Shown here: one piece after another, positions 1-5,495 of the stretch
Layout of the letters: every line of letters begins with the position of its first letter
How positions within the stretch are numbered: position 1 is the stretch's first letter
Source: Thermoplasmatota archaeon
GTDB taxonomy: Archaea; Thermoplasmatota; Penumbrarchaeia; Penumbrarchaeales; Penumbrarchaeaceae
Assembly (NCBI GenBank): GCA_030595585.1
Contig: JAUVCY010000144.1
Coordinates: forward strand, 1-5,669
Reading direction: 5' to 3'
DNA length: 5,669 bases
The notes under the pieces: model-generated
The model's database searches: none
What the model was told of the DNA's origin: nothing
The model's input: only the letters and a program-made list of their open reading frames with translations
Position numbers and translations under genes: made by a program

Positions 1-662
1 ATCCCCAGCTCTGATCGGATCCTCTCCCGGGCCTCTGGATCGGGCTTGAACCGTTTGTGGTCAACTCCAAGCGGGACCATATCTACGTTTTTCTGGTTGT
101 AGAACTCCCTGAGAAAGGTCTCTGTTTCCTCGGAGACCGCAACGACACCGTCCGCCTTCCCAAGGGTGTATCTTGCCCTTGGCGCCCGGAGCAACCTGTA
201 CTCCTTGTCCAGGAGCCAGTTCCTGAACGTCCTCTTCTGATCGTACGTGGTGGAGTATCCGTGCTCGTCAACTATCAGCGAGTAGCCCAACCTGGCCTTC
301 GCCCTGGCGCTCTCCCTGCTTCCGTATGCCCAGGGTATGTGGGCGTGTACCACATCGGGGGATATCGCCGATAGTTCCGATACAACGTCATCATACCTGA
401 TCAGGTCGTGCAGTATCTCATATCTGGTCTTCAGCCGATGGACCACGATCCCCTCCACCTGGGACACCCCTACCCCTCTCGACCTCCCGCTGTGCTCTGA
501 CCCGATATCGGAGAGCATCTTCTCCACGTTATTGAACGGGAATATTCGGTCGGAGGTGATCACGTGTACCTCGTGGCCCAGGGCAGCCTGTTCCCGAGCA
601 CTGTAGAACTCCTCGTAGCCGAATTCCGGCTGGAAGTACGATACAACGTGGGCGATCTTCAA
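1..662 (-). CDS. GT4-type glycosyltransferase, N-terminal part (cut by window edge)
   Basis: This is the N-terminal half (220 codons) of a GT-B fold glycosyltransferase of the GT4 family, which moves a sugar from a nucleotide-sugar donor to a cytoplasmic-side acceptor. What is visible is a Rossmann start (KIAHVVSYFQPEFGYEEF, residues 2-19), SPDVVHAH (101-108), ADGVVAVSEE (170-179) and VPLGVDHKRFKP (196-207), which closes the acceptor-side domain in this family. The donor-binding C-terminal domain with the EX7E motif lies outside the window. I start it at a TTG, because the nearby ATG (667-665) is in another frame and runs straight into a stop. An AGGAG (677-673), overlapping the stop codon of the aminotransferase gene, lies 10 bases before this TTG. 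The gap to that gene is 13 bases, so it is the third gene of the minus-strand cluster. The family call is solid; the sugar specificity cannot be read from this half. Confidence 0.88.
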   Translation of the reverse strand, partial: MKIAHVVSYFQPEFGYEEFYSAREQAALGHEVHVITSDRIFPFNNVEKMLSDIGSEHSGRSRGVGVSQVEGIVVHRLKTRYEILHDLIRYDDVVSELSAISPDVVHAHIPWAYGSRESARAKARLGYSLIVDEHGYSTTYDQKRTFRNWLLDKEYRLLRAPRARYTLGKADGVVAVSEETETFLREFYNQKNVDMVPLGVDHKRFKPDPEARERIRSELG

Positions 663-675
663 ACCATCACAACTC

Positions 676-1761
676 CTATCGTTTGTAGAACCTTCTCATC
701 GATCCTATGATCAGCTTCTGCTCCTCCTCTTCAAGAAGTGGATGCATCGGCAACGACAGGATCTCATCCACCACCCGCTCCGTTACGGGAAGGGAGGTGT
801 TTCCCTCCAGATAGGGCATCTTGTGGACAGGTATTGGATAGTGGATGCCGGATGAGATCGACTCCTTTGCGAGGTGCTCCTTCAAGGCGTCCCTGGATGC
901 CGATCTGATCACGTAAAGGTAATAGGAATGGCTCGCCCAATCGGCCTCATGGGGAGTTACGATATCCCCAAGTCCATCCAGCTCCTCATTGTACACCCTG
1001 GCGATCTCCCTTCTCCTCTCCACCCATTCACCGATATGTTTGAGCTGAACGGTCCCGGCCGCGGCCAGTACCTCGGACAGCCTCATATTGTATCCGGGTA
1101 TTCGATGTACGTCCCTCTCACCCTCGAACCTACCGTGGTTCGCAAGGGCCTTCATCAGGTCGCGGTGCTCCCCGCTCCTGCAGGTTATTATTCCTCCTTC
1201 CCCTGCCACGGTGATTATCTTGGATGGGAAGAAGGAGTAACAGATGATATCGCCGATAGCCCCCACATCCTTTCCACGGTAGAGCGCACCGTGCGATTGG
1301 CATGCATCCGACACGACCTTGAGGTCCCTCTCCAGGGCAAACTCGCTTATAGGATCCATATCTGCCGGGTGGCCGTACAGGTGAACAGGGAGAATTGCCC
1401 TGGTCCTGTCAGTTACTTTCTCCCTCATATCCTCCACATCGATCGTGTAGGTCTCGGGGTCAATATCAACAAAAACCGGGCGAGCTCCCAGATGATAGAA
1501 TCCGTTGACCGATGCCGCAAATGTATGCGAGGGAACCAGGACCTCATCTCCCTGACCCAGTCCCAATGCCGCAAATGCCAGCATCAGGGCAGACGTTCCA
1601 GAGCTGCAGCTGACCGCAAATTCACTTCCTGTAATGTTACGGAAGAGCTCCTCCAGCTCCCCTGCCTTGGGCCCCTTCACGTACCAACCGCTTTCAAGGA
1701 CCTCTATCACTGCCCTCTTTATCTCCTCATCAACGAACATACGGTTCAACGCAACGTTCAT
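676..1761 (-). CDS. DegT/DnrJ/EryC1/StrS family PLP-dependent sugar aminotransferase
   Basis: This 361-residue protein has the usual length of the family, which converts keto-sugar nucleotides to amino-sugar nucleotides (for example UDP- or GDP-bound 4-keto sugars) using PLP and usually glutamate. Visible motifs are SGWYVKGPKAGELEE (24-38), the cofactor loop SGTSAL (54-59), PSHTFAAS (77-84), VSDACQSHG (150-158, Asp152 for the PLP ring nitrogen) and SFFPSKIITVAGEGGII (176-192), with Lys181 as the expected Schiff-base lysine. I chose the ATG at 1761 over an in-frame GTG at 1770. The ATG forms an ATGA overlap with the upstream stop and has AGGAG (1774-1770) 8 bases ahead, whereas the GTG overlaps that ribosome-binding site. 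It lies between a HAD-type gene and a glycosyltransferase, which suggests amino-sugar supply for a glycan. The product (perosamine, an N-acetylated diamino sugar or other) cannot be told. Confidence 0.93.
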   Translation of the reverse strand: MNVALNRMFVDEEIKRAVIEVLESGWYVKGPKAGELEELFRNITGSEFAVSCSSGTSALMLAFAALGLGQGDEVLVPSHTFAASVNGFYHLGARPVFVDIDPETYTIDVEDMREKVTDRTRAILPVHLYGHPADMDPISEFALERDLKVVSDACQSHGALYRGKDVGAIGDIICYSFFPSKIITVAGEGGIITCRSGEHRDLMKALANHGRFEGERDVHRIPGYNMRLSEVLAAAGTVQLKHIGEWVERRREIARVYNEELDGLGDIVTPHEADWASHSYYLYVIRSASRDALKEHLAKESISSGIHYPIPVHKMPYLEGNTSLPVTERVVDEILSLPMHPLLEEEEQKLIIGSMRRFYKR

Positions 1762-2306
1762 TTGAACCACTCCTGATCTATCTCCCGGACATCGATATGA
1801 TCTATCCCGGCCCCAGCTGCCGATCCCGCATCTTTATCGCTATTTCCAACAAAGAGGAGGTCATCACCCTTGATCCCTATCATGTCCATCAGCCTAATAA
1901 GACCTTCCGGGGAGGGTTTTGGCATTTTTACACTATCTATGGTGATGACCGGACTGAAACCCAGGCCGCCGATCAGTTGGTTCACGGCCCTCTCCGTATT
2001 CATGGAGAATATGGAACACCTTAATCCCCTTTTCAACCTCCACTCCGCACAGGCGATCCCCGACTCCACTCTGCTGCTATCATCGATATGTGACAGTTCA
2101 TATTCTGCCTGCAGTCCCAGCATCCTTCTTTTCAGGTCATCCCTCTCTTTCACGGATCGGTAGGCGGACATTATGTATCTCCCCTCCACGTCGAACTCAC
2201 CGCCGATCAGCTCATGGAACTCACCCTTCAATCCGGCCCAGTCCACCTGGAGATCGTACAGCGTCCCATCCAGGTCGAAGATGACCATCTCCCTTTCCAT
2301 GAGCAT
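1758..2306 (-). CDS. HAD-superfamily hydrolase (phosphatase-like)
   Basis: This 182-residue protein carries the four HAD motifs in order. Motif I is FDLDGTLYD (10-18, with Asp11 as nucleophile and Asp13 as acid/base). A small helical cap region follows (about 19-95). The motif II strand is CSIFSMNT (98-105, probable Ser101). Motif III is KPSPEG (130-135, Lys130), and motif IV is VGNSDKDAGSAAGAG (153-167, with Asp157 and Asp159 for magnesium). Such proteins hydrolyse phosphate esters in the cytoplasm, often sugar phosphates or phosphoglycolate. Here the link to the sugar aminotransferase suggests a sugar-phosphate or nucleotide-sugar step, which is inference. I chose the ATG at 2306 because AGGA (2320-2317) starts 14 bases ahead, close to the spacing of neighbouring genes, and motif I then sits near the N-terminus as usual. 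In-frame starts at 2339 (GTG), 2330, 2300 and 2288 remain possible. The stop overlaps the next gene by 4 bases. Confidence 0.88.
   Translation of the reverse strand: MLMEREMVIFDLDGTLYDLQVDWAGLKGEFHELIGGEFDVEGRYIMSAYRSVKERDDLKRRMLGLQAEYELSHIDDSSRVESGIACAEWRLKRGLRCSIFSMNTERAVNQLIGGLGFSPVITIDSVKMPKPSPEGLIRLMDMIGIKGDDLLFVGNSDKDAGSAAGAGIDHIDVREIDQEWFK
1770..1774 (-). promoter_or_regulatory. Ribosome-binding site of the aminotransferase gene
   Basis: The AGGAG on the minus strand lies 8 bases before the ATG at 1761, inside the end of the HAD gene. It decides the start, because the upstream GTG candidate shares bases with it. The spacing is the same as for the CBS gene. Confidence 0.7.
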
Positions 2307-2423
2307 CGCCCTTGCATCCTTTCCTACCATCGGATCCACACCATTTGCGACGCAGGGACCAAGAGGATATCCTGTAACCAGTTCCCGTCTGGACCACCTG
2401 CATGGGGTGTATCAATATCTTCA

Positions 2424-2442
2424 CATTTTAACCTATTATATG
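2424..2442 (-). promoter_or_regulatory. Candidate archaeal promoter of the HAD-aminotransferase-glycosyltransferase cluster
   Basis: On the minus strand there is a CATATAAT box (2442-2435) preceded by CTCAAA, a plausible BRE, and followed by a second A/T-rich stretch TTAAAAT (2431-2425). A TATA box here predicts transcription start near 2412-2400 and a leader of roughly 95-105 bases before the HAD start at 2306. The leader carries no convincing open frame. No measured start is available, so this rests on sequence resemblance and on its position between divergent genes. Confidence 0.5.
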
Positions 2443-2463
2443 TTTGAGGGGGCAACACCTGGG

Positions 2464-2480
2464 AAAACCATTTATTGTTA
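2464..2480 (+). promoter_or_regulatory. Candidate BRE/TATA promoter of the amidohydrolase gene, probably leaderless
   Basis: The stretch AAAACCATTTATTGTTA combines a purine-rich BRE-like part with a TATA-like TTTATTG centred near 2474. The ATG of the next gene is 25 bases downstream of that centre, which is the usual TATA-to-start distance in archaea. No Shine-Dalgarno-like bases lie between 2478 and 2498. The first 11 bases recur at 3650-3660 before the CBS gene. Confidence 0.55.
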
Positions 2481-2498
2481 TTGTGTTCTGAACCCTAT

Positions 2499-3611
2499 AT
2501 GGGCAACCTGCTTCTGAGCGGTGACATCCTCTATCCCGAGGGCCTGAGGGAAGGGTGGATACACATAGAAAAAGGGTTGATCCATACGGTCTCGGAAGGT
2601 GAAAGGCCGGAAGTTGAAGGGGATTGTCGTCATATCGAGGGTATCATCATCCCTGGCCTCATCGACCTTCACACCCACATGGGCGATCATCTTGCCCGGG
2701 GAGCGGTTCCGCCAACCCTTGAAGAAGCTGTATTCCCGGGAGGTTACAAGCATAGAAAACTGGAACAGGCAACCTACGAGGAGATCGTGGGTTCCATATC
2801 CAACTCGATCATGGAGCTTCAGCCGGGCGTGACAGAGGCATTGGATTTTCGGGAGGGAGGAAAGGTTGGGATGAACGCCCTGCATGAGGCAACCGCGAGG
2901 CACAATATGCGCGTTATAGGGCTTGGTAGGCCCACTCGGGGGGAAGACGTCACCGAGCTCCTTGAGCTCTCCGATGGTCTTGGGATCCCGTCGATCACGG
3001 ATGATCTTGATGATACCAGGGAACTGGCACGTGGGCATGATAAGATCTTCGCGGTCCACGCATCCGAGGGCTTCAGGGATGATATTGACCTGATCACCAG
3101 CCTTGAACCTGACCTGGTGATACACATGATCAAAGGAACGAGAGAGGATTGGAACGCGCTTTCTCGGGAGTCCATTCCCGTGGCGGTGTGCCCCAGGTCG
3201 AACCTGGCATTCGGCCTGGACGTGCCGCTTGATGATATGCTAGAGGAGGGGTTGAGATTGGGACTTGGAACGGATAACTCAATGACCTGTGTTCAGGATA
3301 TCTTCTCCGAGATGAAATGTGCCTGGAACCTGCTGCACAGGAGCGGCGACCGTGGATCTGACCCTGCAAGGGAGGTGTTCGAGATGGCAGCAGGATCATT
3401 TATCGGCGGATCCCGCCTCGGGGAGATGATCTCACCGGCCACCAGATGGTGGGAGGGAGGTTGGCCTGATCCGGGAGATGCCCCATTGCTATCCGTGGTT
3501 AGAAGGCCAGATGATGATAAATGGAGACAAGACCCCTTTTCCCATATCGTCAGGCGCACCGGCCGGGATGATCTACTCTTCACCGGTCCAGGTTGTACTC
3601 AAAGGGTCTAG
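2499..3611 (+). CDS. Metal-dependent amidohydrolase, cytosine deaminase/chlorohydrolase class, substrate unknown
   Basis: This 370-residue protein of the amidohydrolase superfamily (COG0402-like) should hydrolyse or deaminate a small cyclic substrate with a bound divalent metal. It starts with a short beta domain strand pattern (GNLLLSGDILYPEG, 2-15). It then has PGLIDLHTHMGDH (52-64, metal ligands His58 and His60), FAVHASE (184-190, His187 and Glu190), a histidine at 209 and LGTDNSM (256-262, with Asp259 as the catalytic metal-binding aspartate). The stretch VCPRSNLAFGLDVPL (230-244) is typical of this class. The C-terminal 60 residues probably close the beta domain but match poorly. I start at the ATG at 2499; in-frame TTG codons at 2475 and 2481 lie inside the promoter and lack a ribosome-binding site. 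It has its own promoter and no functional partner alongside, so the substrate (pyrimidine, purine nucleoside, imidazolone or other) is open. Confidence 0.88.
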   Translation: MGNLLLSGDILYPEGLREGWIHIEKGLIHTVSEGERPEVEGDCRHIEGIIIPGLIDLHTHMGDHLARGAVPPTLEEAVFPGGYKHRKLEQATYEEIVGSISNSIMELQPGVTEALDFREGGKVGMNALHEATARHNMRVIGLGRPTRGEDVTELLELSDGLGIPSITDDLDDTRELARGHDKIFAVHASEGFRDDIDLITSLEPDLVIHMIKGTREDWNALSRESIPVAVCPRSNLAFGLDVPLDDMLEEGLRLGLGTDNSMTCVQDIFSEMKCAWNLLHRSGDRGSDPAREVFEMAAGSFIGGSRLGEMISPATRWWEGGWPDPGDAPLLSVVRRPDDDKWRQDPFSHIVRRTGRDDLLFTGPGCTQRV

Positions 3612-3649
3612 GTCGTGAGATGGTTAAAATCTCTTTCCCCGCTTATCTC

Positions 3650-3667
3650 AAAACCATTTAATATCTA
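3650..3667 (+). promoter_or_regulatory. Candidate BRE/TATA promoter of the CBS-biotin ligase operon
   Basis: AAAACCATTTAATATCTA shows a BRE-like AAAACC followed by TTTAATAT centred near 3661, which predicts transcription start close to 3687. That leaves a leader of about 20 bases holding a strong ribosome-binding site. Its first 11 bases are identical to the box before the amidohydrolase gene. Confidence 0.6.
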
Positions 3668-3693
3668 TCCATGTATTGGTCACCTGTCCTTTG

Positions 3694-3701
3694 AGGAGGT
3701 G
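3694..3701 (+). promoter_or_regulatory. Strong Shine-Dalgarno site of the CBS-domain gene
   Basis: AGGAGGTG is a match of 8 bases to the complement of the archaeal 16S rRNA 3' end. It lies 5 bases before the ATG at 3707 and is the best ribosome-binding site in the window. Confidence 0.85.
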
Positions 3702-3706
3702 TAATC

Positions 3707-4543
3707 ATGAACGTTTCCGAGATAATGATCAAGGATCCAATAACCTCTGAGCTCCCCACGACAAGGCAGGATGTGCTCGCCAGGCTCGTGAAGGCAAAGA
3801 GGACAGGGATGCCCGTTGTGGACGGGGAGGGTAAGGTGCAGGGGATCATCACCAGAAAGGACATTTTCCAGAACCCGGGCGAGGAGCAGATCGCAGTGAT
3901 CATGGAGTGGAACGTGCCCACGATATCCCCAACATCGCCTGTGGAGAAAGCTGCCAGCATCATGTGGAGCCAGAACGTGAGAAGGCTGCCAGTCGTCAAG
4001 AAAGGTGTATTGGTGGGCCTGGTCACACCTTCGGACATGCTCAGCGTTATCGAGAAAAAAAAGATGAAAACCCCCGTTGAGGAGTTTCTCAGGGACCAAC
4101 CGGTTTGCATATACTACAATACCCCCATCAGGGTTGCGGCGACCATGATGAACCTCTCCAAGGTTTACGCAATGGCGGTTCTGGACGAGGAGGGCAAGCT
4201 CTGCGGTATAATAACAGACAGGGACCTCTTCAATGTGGAGAGGCTGGAGGAGAAGATCTCCCTGACCACCCTTGGGATCTCTCCGGATGAGGACGCATGG
4301 ACATGGGAAGGCCTTCGAAACGTCATGAACCTCTATTACCAGGAGGCCAAGATAGAGCTCCCTACAGATCCGGTGAAGGACCTCATGTCCAAAAAACCGA
4401 TCACCATATACAAACGGGCACCTGTATACGAGGCGGCAAAACTTCTGAGGCTGAAGGATTTTGACCAGATGCCCGTTATGGGCACTGATGATAAGCTCTT
4501 CGGTTTGATCAACGATATCGACCTGATGAGTGCGATAATGTGA
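3707..4543 (+). CDS. Four-CBS-domain protein, probable nucleotide-binding regulator
   Basis: This 278-residue soluble protein is built of four CBS domains and nothing else: about 6-55, 62-116, 125-177 and 225-277. Each repeat shows the family pattern of an IM or FLR start, a sensed-position threonine or proline strand, then a G(I/L)(I/V)T or similar strand and a D(I/L/M) helix (GIITRKDIF 46-54, GLVTPSDML 104-112, GIITDRDLF 167-175, GLINDIDLM 266-274). CBS pairs commonly bind AMP, ATP or S-adenosylmethionine, so this is likely a small-ligand sensor acting on a partner protein or on nucleic acid; that role is inferred. Between the third and fourth domains there is a longer linker (178-222) containing DEDAWTWEGLRNVM (195-208), which suggests a special structural or partner-binding element. 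The biotin ligase gene follows after 23 bases, so both are probably made from one transcript. Confidence 0.92.
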   Translation: MNVSEIMIKDPITSELPTTRQDVLARLVKAKRTGMPVVDGEGKVQGIITRKDIFQNPGEEQIAVIMEWNVPTISPTSPVEKAASIMWSQNVRRLPVVKKGVLVGLVTPSDMLSVIEKKKMKTPVEEFLRDQPVCIYYNTPIRVAATMMNLSKVYAMAVLDEEGKLCGIITDRDLFNVERLEEKISLTTLGISPDEDAWTWEGLRNVMNLYYQEAKIELPTDPVKDLMSKKPITIYKRAPVYEAAKLLRLKDFDQMPVMGTDDKLFGLINDIDLMSAIM

Positions 4544-4566
4544 TCGGGAACACGATGGGGTGATTA

Positions 4567-5367
4567 GTGGTGAGTAAAGAGGCGCGGCTTCCGCTTGATT
4601 CTAAAAGCATCAAAGGGCTCCGGACGGGGATCATAGGCAATATCATCAATTTCCATGGTGTTGTGGGATCCACAAACGAGCTGGCAAAGGAGATCGCCCT
4701 TTCAGGAGGCGAGGAAGGGACGGTCGTTGTATCCAACAAACAGACGAAGGGAATGGGAAGATCGGGACGGAAATGGGAATCTTCGGAGGGGGGCCTGTAT
4801 CTCTCCATCGTCCTGAGGCCCAATGTGGGACGCGAGGAACTTTCGACCCTGCCCCTGATCTCCAGCTTGGCGATCTCCAAGGCGATATCCGCAACCTATC
4901 TCGTCGAGACATCGGTGAAATGGCCAAATGACGTGCTTGTTGATGGGAAGAAGGTTGCCGGTGTCCTCACACAGACCAGTGGAAAGGATGCCAAAATGGA
5001 ATACGTGATCATCGGCATCGGTATAAATGTCAACAACCCCGTAGATAAGCTCTCCCATGACATAAGGAAGAAGTCCATAAGCCTCTCAGAGGCTGCCGGC
5101 TCGGATCTGGACCGGGGGGAGCTGTTAAGGAACCTTCTGGCCTTTCTGGACCTTCATTATCATGGTTTTCTCCAGGGAGCGGGCCCACAGCTGCTGGAGG
5201 AGTGGTCCGACCGATGCGAGACCATCGGGAGGAATGTCAGGATAGAGATGATCGATGACACCATCAGGGGGTCGGCCCTCGGTATAGATGAAACGGGGGC
5301 GATCATGGTGAAACAGGGCCTTGATATGATCAGGATCACCTCCGATGATTGCGTTCATCTTCGGTGA
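4567..5367 (+). CDS. birA: Biotin--[acetyl-CoA-carboxylase] ligase, monofunctional
   Basis: This 266-residue enzyme activates biotin with ATP to biotinyl-5'-AMP and attaches it to a lysine of a biotin carboxyl carrier protein. Motifs are GVVGSTNELAKE (31-42), the biotinyl-AMP loop KGMGRSGRKW (61-70), GGLYLSIVLRP (75-85), VKWPNDVLVDGKKVAGVL (117-134, with Lys129 at the catalytic lysine position) and VIIGIGINVNN (147-157). A small C-terminal beta domain (about 218-265) follows. It lacks the N-terminal helix-turn-helix of Escherichia coli BirA, so it should not repress biotin genes; it resembles short archaeal ligases. The symbol birA is used for the catalytic function only. The start is a GTG with GGGGTGAT (4557-4564) just upstream; a second GTG at 4570 is equally possible. 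Methionine 63 replaces the first arginine of the canonical GRGRRGR loop. No carrier protein or carboxylase gene is visible here. Confidence 0.93.
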   Translation: MVSKEARLPLDSKSIKGLRTGIIGNIINFHGVVGSTNELAKEIALSGGEEGTVVVSNKQTKGMGRSGRKWESSEGGLYLSIVLRPNVGREELSTLPLISSLAISKAISATYLVETSVKWPNDVLVDGKKVAGVLTQTSGKDAKMEYVIIGIGINVNNPVDKLSHDIRKKSISLSEAAGSDLDRGELLRNLLAFLDLHYHGFLQGAGPQLLEEWSDRCETIGRNVRIEMIDDTIRGSALGIDETGAIMVKQGLDMIRITSDDCVHLR

Positions 5368-5404
5368 GGAAAGATGATGGACCATTATATCTCATCAATT
5401 GATA

Positions 5405-5417
5405 TTTTTTTATTTTT
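5405..5417 (+). terminator. Oligo-T terminator of the CBS-biotin ligase operon
   Basis: Seven T, one A and five T follow 38 bases after the biotin ligase stop. Runs of T on the coding strand are the usual termination signal in archaea. The only nearby symmetry is a short one (ATATC 5387-5391 with GATAT 5401-5405), too weak to count as a hairpin. Confidence 0.7.
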
Positions 5418-5440
5418 ATGCTTAGATAATGACTGAAATC

Positions 5441-5471
5441 AAAATAAAAAATGGGGCCCAAAAAGGGCCCC
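5441..5471 (-). terminator. Hairpin plus T-tract terminator of the right-edge minus-strand gene
   Basis: On the minus strand GGGGCCC (5471-5465), a TTTTT loop and GGGCCCC (5459-5453) form a stem of seven G-C pairs. After a single A this is followed by six T, an A and four T (5451-5441). It starts 24 bases after the stop of the minus-strand gene. The order of stem and T-run shows that it serves that gene and not the biotin ligase. The form is that of a bacterial intrinsic terminator. Confidence 0.8.
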
Positions 5472-5495
5472 CGTCATCTCACTATATCAAGCTGC

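Noticed and set aside
874..1776. A 300-codon open frame on the plus strand opposite the aminotransferase gene
   Set aside because: It is the antisense shadow of a gene with clear family motifs, its translation shows no domain pattern, and it has no ribosome-binding site or promoter of its own.
2394..2409. Short inverted repeat CACC...GGTG in the divergent promoter region, considered as an operator
   Set aside because: The arms are only four bases and lie beyond the predicted minus-strand transcription start; this is expected by chance.
2221..2424. A 67-codon minus-strand frame starting with GTG in the leader of the HAD gene
   Set aside because: Most of it overlaps the HAD gene in another frame, the peptide is low in pattern and rich in Gly, Arg and Lys, and there is no ribosome-binding site before the GTG. 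A leader peptide cannot be fully excluded.
2478..3125. A 215-codon minus-strand frame opposite the amidohydrolase
   Set aside because: The plus strand carries all metal-site motifs in order, so this is an antisense shadow.
3612..3649. Possible terminator of the amidohydrolase gene in TTAAAATCTCTTTCCCC
   Set aside because: The longest T-run is three bases and there is no stem, so a termination signal cannot be supported.
5394..5403. Palindrome ATCAATTGAT before the biotin ligase terminator, considered as a hairpin or binding site
   Set aside because: It is A/T-rich and has no loop, so it makes no useful hairpin, and its position between a stop codon and a T-run argues against an operator.
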